Shown piece after piece: positions 1 to 8,456 of a stretch of DNA of 64,000 bases. A model generated the notes under the pieces. The model searched no databases. It was not told the DNA's origin and saw nothing but the letters and a program-made list of their open reading frames with translations. Made by a program: the position numbers and the translations under genes. The stretch is from Rubellimicrobium rubrum (lineage in GTDB: Bacteria; Pseudomonadota; Alphaproteobacteria; Rhodobacterales; Rhodobacteraceae). Numbering within the stretch: the stretch's first letter is position 1; each line of letters opens with the position of its first letter. Location: assembly GCF_006152115.1 (NCBI RefSeq), contig NZ_VDFU01000015.1:58813-122812 (forward strand), written 5' to 3'.

Positions 1-464
1 ATGATGTTGCTGCCTTCCCGCATGTGCGGGAGCGCCGCCTGCACGGTCCACAAGTAGCCCAAGGCATTGACGAACAGCGTGTTCTGCGCCTGCTCCGGGG
101 AGACGTTCAGCACGTCCTCCTGCACGATCTGCATGGACGCGTTGCAGACCAGGACATCAAGGCTCCCGCCCAGCCATTCGATGGCTTCGCGAGTGGCGCG
201 GGTGTTCTCCTGGTGGATGCCCGCGTCCATGCCGACCGCGTGGCCTTCGCCGCCCAGGTCGCGGATGCGCCGGATGGTTTCCTCGGCATCCTGCGGATCG
301 GAATAGTAGGAGATGGCGACCTTGGCACCTTCCCGTGCAAAGAGCAGGGCCGTGGCCCGCCCGATGCCCGAGGATGCCCCGGTGATGAAGGCGGTCTTCC
401 CCTTCAGCTTGTCGCTGCCTTTGCCGCGGGGGGACTCGTCGAACGGTTGGCTGGGATCGGGCAT
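1..464 (-). CDS. SDR family oxidoreductase, 3' part missing at window edge
   Basis: The first 154 residues of a short-chain dehydrogenase/reductase, read leftwards from an ATG at 462-464 and cut by the window edge. Residues about 28-35 are the TGASSGIG dinucleotide-binding motif of classical SDRs, followed by an A-R-E-G-A-K stretch ending the Rossmann beta-alpha unit; a CNAS tetrad stands where NNAG is usual. The YxxxK catalytic motif lies outside the window. The hydrophilic N-terminal extension of about 20 residues (DPSQPFDESPRGKG) is typical of the YhdG/glucose-1-dehydrogenase-like stress SDRs. The substrate cannot be told. It is divergent from treZ across about 180 bases. Confidence 0.85.
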   Translation of the reverse strand, partial: MPDPSQPFDESPRGKGSDKLKGKTAFITGASSGIGRATALLFAREGAKVAISYYSDPQDAEETIRRIRDLGGEGHAVGMDAGIHQENTRATREAIEWLGGSLDVLVCNASMQIVQEDVLNVSPEQAQNTLFVNALGYLWTVQAALPHMREGSNI

Positions 465-643
465 GGTGCGGCTCCTTTGGGTCCGGGGCAGGAAAAGGGC
501 ACCGGTGACGGGGCGGTAACGTGGCTCCTCCGCATCCGGGTTCCTGTGCTGCCGGAACTTCACGGGCCCGTGGTTGTTCCGCACAGGACGAGCGGACCGC
601 TTGAATGGGGAACGCGCGCGAGGGGAACAACGGAGGATGCGGG

Positions 644-2437
644 ATGCCCGACGGACGGCCAGGTGATCGGATGCCTGGAAGCAAGGTCCCGCCTTATGCG
701 CTCCATCATCCCCGTGCTTGGGGAGCGGACCCGCTGGACCAGGGAACTTGGCGCTTCTCGCTCTGGGCGCCCCAGGCCAGCGATGTGGCGCTCGATCTTG
801 GCGGCGACCGGCTGGTCATGGCCAAGGACGCCGGCGGCTTCTGGCGAACGACCTGCGAAGCCAAGGCGGATGGTCCCTACGCCTTTGTCGTGGACGGTCA
901 GGCCACCCCCGACCCCTTGGCCCGCGCCCAGATGGGGCTGGACCTCATGGGGCCGTCGCGCCTCGTGGACCCCCGCCACCATGCCTGGACCTCCGAATGG
1001 GCCGGTCGCCCCTGGGAAGAGGCGGTCATCTACGAGCTCCACCTCGGCACCTTCACGCCCGAAGGCACCTTCGAGGGAGCGATGGGCAAGCTGCCCGAAC
1101 TGGCGTCGCTGGGCATCACCGCTCTCGAGATCATGCCGGTGGCTCATGGCCCCGGCCGTCGCGGCTGGGGCTATGACGGTGCTCTCCTGGCCGCGCCGCA
1201 TCCGGCCTACGGCACGCCCGAGGCGATGAAGCGCTTCGTGGAGGCCGCGCAGGCCCAGGGGATCATGGTGATCCTCGATATCGTCATGAACCACTTCTCG
1301 CCCGAAGGGTCGGACTTGGAGCGGATCGCGCCCGACTTCTTCGACCCCGCGATGAGCAGTCCCTGGGGCACCGGCATCGCCTTTGCCAAGCCCGCCGTGC
1401 GCAGCTTCTTCACCGACCTCGCCTTGGGCTGGATCACCGAGTACCGGCTCGATGGCCTGCGCTTCGATGCGATCCACGAGATGAAGGACCCGCATTCGGA
1501 CACCGAATTCATCGTGGAACTGTCGCGCGCGATCCGGTCGCGGGACTTCGGCCGACCCATCCACCTGATCGCAGAGGATCCGCGAAACAACCCCGTCCTG
1601 ATCCGCGATGGCCTGTTCACCGCGCAGTGGGACGATGACTTCCATCATGCCATCCACACGCTTCTGACCGACGAAGCCAGCGACTACCTGGAAGACTTTG
1701 CCGTCGATCCGATAGGCAGGCTCGAACACCTGCTGGCCCGCGGCTTTGCTTGGGAGGTCGACGAGGCCCCGGAGCCCGAAGCCGGGCTGCCCCTCTATGG
1801 CCTGCCTTGGACGGCCTTCATCATACACAAGCAGAACCATGACCAGATCGGCAACCGACCGGACGGTGGGCGGCTCCTGACCCTTGTAGAGAATGCCCGC
1901 GCGGTCGAGGCGCTGCATGCATTCCAGCTCGTCTCGCCCTTTGTGCCGATGCTCTGGATGGGCGAGGAAGAGGGCGAGCATGGTCCGTTCCACTATTTCT
2001 GCGACGTGTCGGAGGAGCTGGCCCGCAAGATCACGGAAGGACGCAAAGAGCAGTTCGGGAAGATGTTCGGCCGAACGGACTTCCCGGATGCCAACGACCC
2101 GGCCACCATGGATGCTTCGCGCCCTTTCACCGAGCCGGACAGCGAACATGCCCTATACTGGCGCGAGCTGACGCGGCGGTTGCTCGCGCTGCGGCACGAG
2201 CGGATCGTGCCGCTCTTGAAGTCGGGGCGTACCGGGCCCGCGACTGTCGTTCGGCGGGGCAAGTACGCGCTGTCCGCCGCTTGGCCGTTCCGGGACGGCA
2301 CCATCACTGCCTATATCAACTTGGGCTCGCCGTCCGACGATCCCGCGCCCACAATGGCCCCCGAGCCCAATGACCTTGTGCTGGGCGACATCGCCAGCGA
2401 CCCCTACGCCTTCGCCCTCACCGTGAGCCGCACATGA
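644..2437 (+). CDS. treZ: malto-oligosyltrehalose trehalohydrolase
   Basis: Cuts trehalose off the end of maltooligosyl trehalose made by TreY; cytosolic GH13 enzyme. An N-terminal carbohydrate-binding/Ig-like fold (residues about 35-110) precedes the TIM barrel. GH13 regions visible: DIVMNH (212-217), GLRFDAIH with nucleophile Asp275, IAED with acid/base Glu311, and NHDQIGNR with Asp400. 597 aa, normal for the family. I chose the ATG at 644 because CGGAGG (631-636) sits 7 bases upstream; an upstream in-frame ATG at 605 lacks this. The stop overlaps the treY start (ATGA), so the two are translationally coupled. Confidence 0.95.
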   Translation: MPDGRPGDRMPGSKVPPYALHHPRAWGADPLDQGTWRFSLWAPQASDVALDLGGDRLVMAKDAGGFWRTTCEAKADGPYAFVVDGQATPDPLARAQMGLDLMGPSRLVDPRHHAWTSEWAGRPWEEAVIYELHLGTFTPEGTFEGAMGKLPELASLGITALEIMPVAHGPGRRGWGYDGALLAAPHPAYGTPEAMKRFVEAAQAQGIMVILDIVMNHFSPEGSDLERIAPDFFDPAMSSPWGTGIAFAKPAVRSFFTDLALGWITEYRLDGLRFDAIHEMKDPHSDTEFIVELSRAIRSRDFGRPIHLIAEDPRNNPVLIRDGLFTAQWDDDFHHAIHTLLTDEASDYLEDFAVDPIGRLEHLLARGFAWEVDEAPEPEAGLPLYGLPWTAFIIHKQNHDQIGNRPDGGRLLTLVENARAVEALHAFQLVSPFVPMLWMGEEEGEHGPFHYFCDVSEELARKITEGRKEQFGKMFGRTDFPDANDPATMDASRPFTEPDSEHALYWRELTRRLLALRHERIVPLLKSGRTGPATVVRRGKYALSAAWPFRDGTITAYINLGSPSDDPAPTMAPEPNDLVLGDIASDPYAFALTVSRT

Positions 2438-4689
2438 CCGCTTCCCTTCCCCTCGCCACATATCGTCTGCAGCTCCGCGAGGGGATGACCTTCGACAGAG
2501 CCATCGACCGCCTGCCCGCGATCAAGAAGCTGGGGGCCAGCCACCTTTATCTGTCGCCCATCTTCACGGCCACGCGGGGATCGACCCACGGCTACGACGT
2601 CACCGATCCAGGCGAGGTCGAGCCCAGCCTTGGCGGGCGCGAAGGGTTCGAACGACTGGCACGGGCCGCACAGGATGCAGGTCTGGGCGTCATCATCGAC
2701 ATCGTGCCCAACCACACCGCCTTCAACCTCCAGAACCCCTGGCTCCTGGACGTGCTGCGGCATGGGGAGCGGAGCCGCTGGGCGCGCCACTTCGACATCG
2801 ACTGGGGCGCGGGCCGCCTCGTTCTGCCTTTCCTGCCCGAACCGTTCGAGGCCATGCTGGACAGTGGCCGCGTGGAGGCCAAGGAAGGCGAGGACGGCCC
2901 GGTCCTTTGCGCGGGCGAACTTGAGATCCCGCTTACCCCCCATCCGCTGACCGAAGCGGAGCGCGCGGGCGAGCCCGAGGCGCTTCGCGAGCTCCACGCC
3001 CGCCAGGCCTGGAGGCTTGCGCACTGGGAACTGGAACGGGACGGGGTCACGCACCGGCGCTTCTTCAACGTGACGGGCCTGATCGGGATGCGCGTGGAGG
3101 ACGGCCAAGTCTTCGACGACACTCATGCCCTGACGTTCGACCTTCTGCGCGCGGGGCTGGTGCAGGGCCTGCGCGTGGACCATGTGGACGGCCTCGCCGA
3201 TCCCGGCGCTTATCTGCAACGTTTGCGCGAGGCGGTCGGAGACTGCCCGATCTGGATCGAGAAGATCCTTGTGGGCGACGAGCGGCTGCCTCCCTGGCCC
3301 GTGGAGGGGACCACGGGCTACGAGGCCTGCGCAGCTATCACCCGTGTCCTGACGGACCAGAAGGGGCTTCAGGACCTTGACGCGCTCTGGCGGCGCGAAA
3401 CGGGGGAAGAGCGCGAGTGGCCGCAGGTCCTGGCCGAGGCCAAGGGTCAGGTCATCCTTCAGGATCTCGCCGCGGAGCTTGCGCAGCTCAAGAACCTTGC
3501 CATGACAGCGGCCTGTGCCTCGGGCGAGGTGGAGGCGGGCGAGGAGGCCCTGCGCGAGGCGGTGCTCGCACTGCTTGTGGAGGTGCCGCGCTACCGGACT
3601 TATCTCGAAGCCGAGGACCCGGAGCGCAGGGTCGAGGATCTGGCGATCATGCAGAGCTGCGCGGACCGGGCGGCCAAGGGGCTGGTCAGCGACGTGGCCC
3701 TGCGTTTCGTGGCCCGCGCGATCTGCGATGGCGACACCGAGGAGGCGCTGCGGCTGCGAGTCCGCTTCCAGCAGGTCACCGGCGCGTTGATGGCCAAGTC
3801 GCAAGAAGACACGGCCTTCTTCCGTTTCACCCGCTGCCTTGCCCATTGCGAGGTGGGGGGCGAGCCGGGCGATCCGGTCTGGACAGCCGAGCAATTCGGC
3901 GCTTGGCTGGGCGAGAGGTCCGGACGTGACCTGACGCTCACCTCCTCACATGACACCAAGCGGGCCGAGGACGCTCGGATGCGTCTGGTCGCCATGACCC
4001 ACCGCCCCGACGCCTTTGCTCGTATCTGGGAAGCCAGCAAGCGTGTGAGCGGAGCGGACAGGGTGCCGGTCGCGACGCGCTGGTACATCGTGCAAAGCCT
4101 TCTCGCACTCTGGGAGGACGGGCGCAACGGCTTGGCCGACCGGCTGGCCAAGCACCTCGAGAAGGCCATGCGCGAGGCCCGCGAGGTCACCAACTGGACC
4201 CACCCGCGCGAGGACGCCGAGCAGCGGCCCGAGGACTTCGCCCGGGCCTTGGCCGAGGGCTGGGCCAAAGAGCTGCCCGACGGCGCCTCCGAACTGATCG
4301 CACGGGCCGACGAGCTGTCCCTGGCCCAACTGGCGATCAAGTGCGTCATGCCGGGCATCCCGGATTTCTACCAAGGCGCTGAAGGCCCCCTGCACCACCT
4401 GACAGACCCCGACAACCGGCTCGCCGTCGACTGGGACCGCCTGGGAGAGCCCGAGCCTGGACGTTTTGCAGAGCACAAGGACGCTCTCACCCGGCAGCTT
4501 CTGGCGCTCCGGGCCGAACATCCCGGCCTGAGCACAGCAACAACCCGGATCGACGAAGCCGGGCAGGGATGGCGGCTGGTGCGCGAAAGCGGCGACGGCC
4601 GTTTGGTATTGTCGCTGGCCTGGGGGCAAGGCAAGGACGTGGTTCAGGTCGAATGGTCGCCCCTGGAGTCGGTCCACGCCGCGGAATGA
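2434..4689 (+). CDS. treY: malto-oligosyltrehalose synthase
   Basis: Isomerises the reducing-end alpha-1,4 bond of maltooligosaccharides to alpha,alpha-1,1, giving the TreZ substrate. 751 aa GH13_26 protein: the family opening ATYRLQL is at residues about 8-14, LYLSPI and THGYDV follow, DIVPNH is region I (about 89-94), and GLRVDHVDGLADP (about 247-259) carries the nucleophile. Near the C terminus, PGIPDFYQGAE (about 646-656) is a typical TreY stretch. Start ATG overlaps the treZ stop by four bases. Second gene of the treZ-treY-glgC-like-glgX operon. Confidence 0.95.
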   Translation: MTASLPLATYRLQLREGMTFDRAIDRLPAIKKLGASHLYLSPIFTATRGSTHGYDVTDPGEVEPSLGGREGFERLARAAQDAGLGVIIDIVPNHTAFNLQNPWLLDVLRHGERSRWARHFDIDWGAGRLVLPFLPEPFEAMLDSGRVEAKEGEDGPVLCAGELEIPLTPHPLTEAERAGEPEALRELHARQAWRLAHWELERDGVTHRRFFNVTGLIGMRVEDGQVFDDTHALTFDLLRAGLVQGLRVDHVDGLADPGAYLQRLREAVGDCPIWIEKILVGDERLPPWPVEGTTGYEACAAITRVLTDQKGLQDLDALWRRETGEEREWPQVLAEAKGQVILQDLAAELAQLKNLAMTAACASGEVEAGEEALREAVLALLVEVPRYRTYLEAEDPERRVEDLAIMQSCADRAAKGLVSDVALRFVARAICDGDTEEALRLRVRFQQVTGALMAKSQEDTAFFRFTRCLAHCEVGGEPGDPVWTAEQFGAWLGERSGRDLTLTSSHDTKRAEDARMRLVAMTHRPDAFARIWEASKRVSGADRVPVATRWYIVQSLLALWEDGRNGLADRLAKHLEKAMREAREVTNWTHPREDAEQRPEDFARALAEGWAKELPDGASELIARADELSLAQLAIKCVMPGIPDFYQGAEGPLHHLTDPDNRLAVDWDRLGEPEPGRFAEHKDALTRQLLALRAEHPGLSTATTRIDEAGQGWRLVRESGDGRLVLSLAWGQGKDVVQVEWSPLESVHAAE

Positions 4690-4816
4690 TGCAGCCCTGT
4701 CCGTCGCGGACTAGCCTCGGGCGCCGATCCAGTGCGTTTCGCCACAGGCCGGGAACCCGATCCGACCCTTGCGGTTGAGCCCGGTCAATCATCCCGCCAC
4801 TGACCGGAGGCCCTAT

Positions 4817-5857
4817 TTGGCCCGCCTCGACGACCTAGATTTGTCCAAGACCCTGGCCGTTCTTCTTGCCGGGGGCTCCGGCTCGCGCCTTCACGAGCTG
4901 TCCGACCTAGAGGCCAAGCCGGCCCTTCCCTTGGCGGAGGGACGACTCGTCGACTTCGCCATCGGCGGAGCAGTTCGCGCCGGCGTGCCCCGCCTGTCCG
5001 CCCTGCTGGGGCACCGGCCCGAGACGCTGACCCGCCATATTCCGGCACGGTGGGGCGACCGCATCGCGGTCACGCTCCCCGACACTCCGGTCTTCGGGCC
5101 CCAAGGTACCATGGCGGCCCTGTTGCGGATGCCACAGGACGACGCCCAAGAGTTCCTGGTGCTGCCGGGCGATCAGGTCCACGACCTGGATCTCCGGGCC
5201 CTGGTCGGGGCGCATCGCCATGAAGGCTCGGTTGCGACCTTTGCCGCCTCGGGCGACCGTCGAGGGCCCTGCGTGTTCGACGCAGCCTGGCTCCGTGCCT
5301 CGGCCGCGACCGACCTCGGCCGGGACATCTGGGAGGATCTTCTGCCAGCGCTTGCCGCCGCAGGAAAGGCACGGGCCTGGACGGTGCCGGCCGATGCCTA
5401 TTGGCGCGACATCGACACGCTGGACGACCTGCGCCTGGTCTCGCTCGACTTCCAGCGCGGCTGGCCTTGCATCACCCCCCCGGGCGAAAGCGCGACCCCG
5501 CTTGTCGATGATCCGCGCGAGCTTGCCTTCGAAGCGGGTGGCATCTCCTTGTCCGTTCCGCGCTTCGGCGCGCGGACGCCGGGACGCTGGACGGTGCTCG
5601 AGGACACCGTCGTCATGCCGGGTGCCCGCGTGGCGCCAGGGGCTCGCCTGACGCGGGCCTTGGTGGCGCCGGGGGCCATCGTGCCAGCCGGACTCGTGCT
5701 GGGCGACGACCCGGAGGAGGACGCTCGCTGGTTCCGCGTGACACCGCTGGGCACTAGCCTCGTCACTCCGCCCATGCTCGCGGCCCGCGCCGCCGACCGC
5801 ATGCGCGCCCGTCTTCAGTCCCGGTCCGCCGGGCTTGCCACGTCAGGACGCCTTTGA
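4817..5857 (+). CDS. GlgC-like sugar nucleotidyltransferase paralogue, shortened
   Basis: Related to ADP-glucose pyrophosphorylase (GlgC) but only 346 aa against about 420. Visible: LAGGSGSRLHEL (17-28) nucleotide loop, AKPALPLAEGRLVDFA (33-48), LPGDQ (116-120) matching the metal-binding GD, YWRDIDTLDD matching YWRDVGT, and a C-terminal part resembling a short left-handed beta helix. The stretch holding the glucose-1-phosphate lysine (FVEKP in GlgC) is absent, and the usual GTADAV is degenerate (GTMAAL). A TTG at 4817 is chosen because ACCGGAGG (4803-4810) lies six bases upstream; a longer TTG start at 4769 has no such site. Probably an altered-specificity or regulatory paralogue. The TGATG junction couples it to glgX. 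Confidence 0.75.
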   Translation: MARLDDLDLSKTLAVLLAGGSGSRLHELSDLEAKPALPLAEGRLVDFAIGGAVRAGVPRLSALLGHRPETLTRHIPARWGDRIAVTLPDTPVFGPQGTMAALLRMPQDDAQEFLVLPGDQVHDLDLRALVGAHRHEGSVATFAASGDRRGPCVFDAAWLRASAATDLGRDIWEDLLPALAAAGKARAWTVPADAYWRDIDTLDDLRLVSLDFQRGWPCITPPGESATPLVDDPRELAFEAGGISLSVPRFGARTPGRWTVLEDTVVMPGARVAPGARLTRALVAPGAIVPAGLVLGDDPEEDARWFRVTPLGTSLVTPPMLAARAADRMRARLQSRSAGLATSGRL

Positions 5858-7962
5858 TGCTGAAACGACCCGCTCCGTCCCTCGGCTTCGATCCCGAATC
5901 CGCGCACTCCGACGCCTTGGGCGCGCTCTTTGATGGGCAGGGCACCAACTTTGCCCTCTTCTCGGAGAATGCCACCCGCGTGGAGCTTTGCCTCTTCGAC
6001 GATGAAGGAAAGACCGAGACTCACCGTCTCGACCTGCCCGCGATGGAAGGGGGAATCTGGCACGGCTACCTGCCCGGCATCGGGCCGGGGCAGGTCTACG
6101 GCTACCGCGTCCACGGACCCTACGCCCCGGCCGAGGGCCATCGCTTCAACCCGCACAAACTGCTCCTTGATCCCTATGCGCGCGAGTTGCGGGGCGAGAT
6201 CGTCTGGGACGACGCCCTCCACGGCTACGATCTCGAACAGGGCGATGCCACGCCCGACCTGCGCGACAGCGCCCCCTTCATGCCCAAGGCCGTGGTCGTG
6301 GACCCCGATTTCGACTGGGAGGCCGACCGCGCCCTGCGGACCCGCTGGCAGGATTCGTTCGTCTATGAGGCCCATGTGCGCGGCCTTACCATGCGCCATC
6401 CCGGCGTGCCGCAGGCGGACCGTGGCACCTTCCAGGGCCTTGCCGCCCCGCCGGTGATCGACCACCTCAAGGCGCTGGGCGTCACCGCCATCGAGCTCCT
6501 GCCCGTTCACGGCTTTGCCAATGACCGCTTCCTCGTGGAAAAAGGCCTGTCGAACTACTGGGGCTACAACACCCTGTCGTTCTTTGCCCCTCACGCCCGT
6601 TATCTCAAGTCGGGCACCATCCGCGAGGTCAAGGAAGCCGTGCGCCGCTTCCACGCGGCAGGCATCGAGGTGATCCTTGATGTCGTGTTCAACCACACCT
6701 GCGAGGGCAACGAGAAGGGGACCACGCTCAGCTTCCGCGGCATCGACAACGCGAGCTATTACCTGCTCTCGCCCGAGGACAAGACGCATAGCTTCGACAC
6801 CACCGGGACCGGGAACACGCTCAACGTGGCGCATCCCATGGTCCTTCGGATGGTTCTCGACTCCCTGCGCTACTGGGTTCAGGTCATGCATGTGGACGGC
6901 TTCCGCTTCGACCTCGCCTCCACGCTGGGCCGGGAGCCCTCGGGGTTCGAACGCGAGGGTGCGTTCTTTGCCGCCCTGCGCCAGGACCCGATCCTCAGCA
7001 CCGTGAAGCTCATCGCCGAGCCGTGGGATGTGGGCGAGGGGGGCTATCAGGTGGGCGGCTTCCCGTGGCCCTTCCGCGAATGGAACGACAAGTTCCGCGA
7101 CGACACCCGAGGCTTCTGGCGCAAGGACCAGGGCCTCGTACCCGCCATGTCCGAGCGGCTGCTGGGCAGCCCCGTCCAGTTCCACCATTCGCACCGTCCG
7201 GCGACCTCCTCGGTCAACTTCGTGGCCGCGCATGACGGCTTCACGCTGTGGGACACGGTCAGCTTCAACGACAAGCACAACGAGGCCAACGGCGAGGACA
7301 ACCGCGACGGCCATTCCAACAACCTCAGCGACAACATGGGCGTGGAGGGGCCGAGCGACGACCCTCGCATCCTTGGCAGCCGCGAGCGGCGCGCGCGCGC
7401 CATGCTGGCCACGCTGCTCCTCAGCCAGGGCGTTCCCATGATGCTGGCGGGCGACGAACTCGGCCAGACCCAGGGCGGCAACAACAACGCCTACGCCCAG
7501 GACAACGAGACCGCTTGGATCGACTGGTCCGCCCCGCGCGAGGGGCTGCTCAGCGCCGTGCATGACCTCGCCGCCTTCCGGCGGGAAGCGCGCCTGACCC
7601 GGCTGCGCTTCGCCGAGCCACCGGGGCAAGGGGTGGGCGACGGACCGGTGACGCGGTGGCTTCATCCCGAAGGCCGCGAGATGACCGATGACGACTGGCA
7701 CGACGAGGGCCTCCGGTGCTTCGGCGCGGATCTTTCCCTCCCTGGCGGGCCACGGCTTCTGATCCTGCTCAATGCCGGCGACGCGGCGGTCTTCACCCTG
7801 CCCGAAGGGACATGGCACCTCCGGCTCGACACCGCCCGCAAGCGGGTCGCCTGCAAGGAACTTGCCGGCGCGGAGGTCCAGGTGGATTGGCAAAGCGTAC
7901 AGGTGCTCTGGAACACGGAAACCTCGGGTCTGCCCAAGGGCGAAGGCGCGATCGTCGATTAA
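5857..7962 (+). CDS. glgX: glycogen debranching enzyme
   Basis: Isoamylase-type GH13_11 enzyme, 701 aa, hydrolysing alpha-1,6 branches of glycogen limit dextrin. An N-terminal CBM48 domain (about 1-150) is followed by FVYEAHVRGLT, DVVFNHTCEGN (region I), HVDGFRFDLAS (region II, nucleophile near 352), LIAEPWD (acid/base near 388) and the loop AAHDGFTLWD (region IV). Released linear maltooligosaccharides would feed TreY and TreZ of the same operon. Start is the ATG in TGATG, overlapping the previous stop by one base. The stop codon shares a TTAA with the stop of the convergent HAD gene. Confidence 0.95.
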   Translation: MLKRPAPSLGFDPESAHSDALGALFDGQGTNFALFSENATRVELCLFDDEGKTETHRLDLPAMEGGIWHGYLPGIGPGQVYGYRVHGPYAPAEGHRFNPHKLLLDPYARELRGEIVWDDALHGYDLEQGDATPDLRDSAPFMPKAVVVDPDFDWEADRALRTRWQDSFVYEAHVRGLTMRHPGVPQADRGTFQGLAAPPVIDHLKALGVTAIELLPVHGFANDRFLVEKGLSNYWGYNTLSFFAPHARYLKSGTIREVKEAVRRFHAAGIEVILDVVFNHTCEGNEKGTTLSFRGIDNASYYLLSPEDKTHSFDTTGTGNTLNVAHPMVLRMVLDSLRYWVQVMHVDGFRFDLASTLGREPSGFEREGAFFAALRQDPILSTVKLIAEPWDVGEGGYQVGGFPWPFREWNDKFRDDTRGFWRKDQGLVPAMSERLLGSPVQFHHSHRPATSSVNFVAAHDGFTLWDTVSFNDKHNEANGEDNRDGHSNNLSDNMGVEGPSDDPRILGSRERRARAMLATLLLSQGVPMMLAGDELGQTQGGNNNAYAQDNETAWIDWSAPREGLLSAVHDLAAFRREARLTRLRFAEPPGQGVGDGPVTRWLHPEGREMTDDDWHDEGLRCFGADLSLPGGPRLLILLNAGDAAVFTLPEGTWHLRLDTARKRVACKELAGAEVQVDWQSVQVLWNTETSGLPKGEGAIVD

Positions 7963-8456
7963 GACCGGCTGGCCAGGAGATCGGCCACATGGAGGAACGG
8001 GATGTCCGCCCGGCGCGCCGCCTCCCGGTCCACCTCCGCGTCGCCCACGAAGAGCGTGGCCTCGGGTCCGATCTCGTGGAACGCCATGGCCTCGTGCAGG
8101 AGACCGGGAGCGGGTTTGCGGCAGCCGCAGCCCGCATCCATGGCATGGGCGCAGAACCGGACCGCGCCATCGGGCGGACGATGGCCTGTCGCAGCCTCGG
8201 CGGCGTCCTGCAGCAGGCGGCGGGCCATTGCGGCGGTGAGGTGCCCGTAGAACACGTGATCCTGGTTCGAGGCCATGCCCAAGCGGAGACCGTCCGGGCC
8301 CCAGCGCAGGCTCGCCAAAGCTTCGCGAATGCCCGGCATCGGTTCCCACTCGCCGGGACCGTGGGGGCAGACCTTGCCGGGGATGGTGACGCGGCGCAGC
8401 GTGTTGTCCGCATCGAAGATGACCAGTCGGACATGGTCGGGAAAAGGCGATCCCAT
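7959..8456 (-). CDS. HAD-superfamily IIIA phosphatase, GmhB/histidinol-phosphatase-like
   Basis: 165 aa haloacid-dehalogenase-fold phosphatase. Motif I DADNT has the two aspartates expected of a phosphatase, motif II is MASNQ, motif III includes RKPAPG and motif IV GDAEVD. A CAHAMDAGCGCRKP segment with a preceding CPH resembles the zinc loop of GmhB-type enzymes. Start ATG at 8454-8456 overlaps the stop of the upstream gene (TGATG); a GTG three bases earlier is possible. Tight coupling to the phosphoribosyltransferase-kinase fusion suggests that the two act on the same phosphorylated compound. GmhB itself normally sits with LPS heptose genes, which are not seen here, so no symbol is given. 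Confidence 0.8.
   Translation of the reverse strand: MGSPFPDHVRLVIFDADNTLRRVTIPGKVCPHGPGEWEPMPGIREALASLRWGPDGLRLGMASNQDHVFYGHLTAAMARRLLQDAAEAATGHRPPDGAVRFCAHAMDAGCGCRKPAPGLLHEAMAFHEIGPEATLFVGDAEVDREAARRADIPFLHVADLLASRS

Noticed and set aside
7959..7962. shared stop codons TTAA (glgX/HAD) and CTAG (28275-28278, WYL regulator/aroC)
   Set aside because: Curious, but expected by chance when convergent genes abut; no function is implied.
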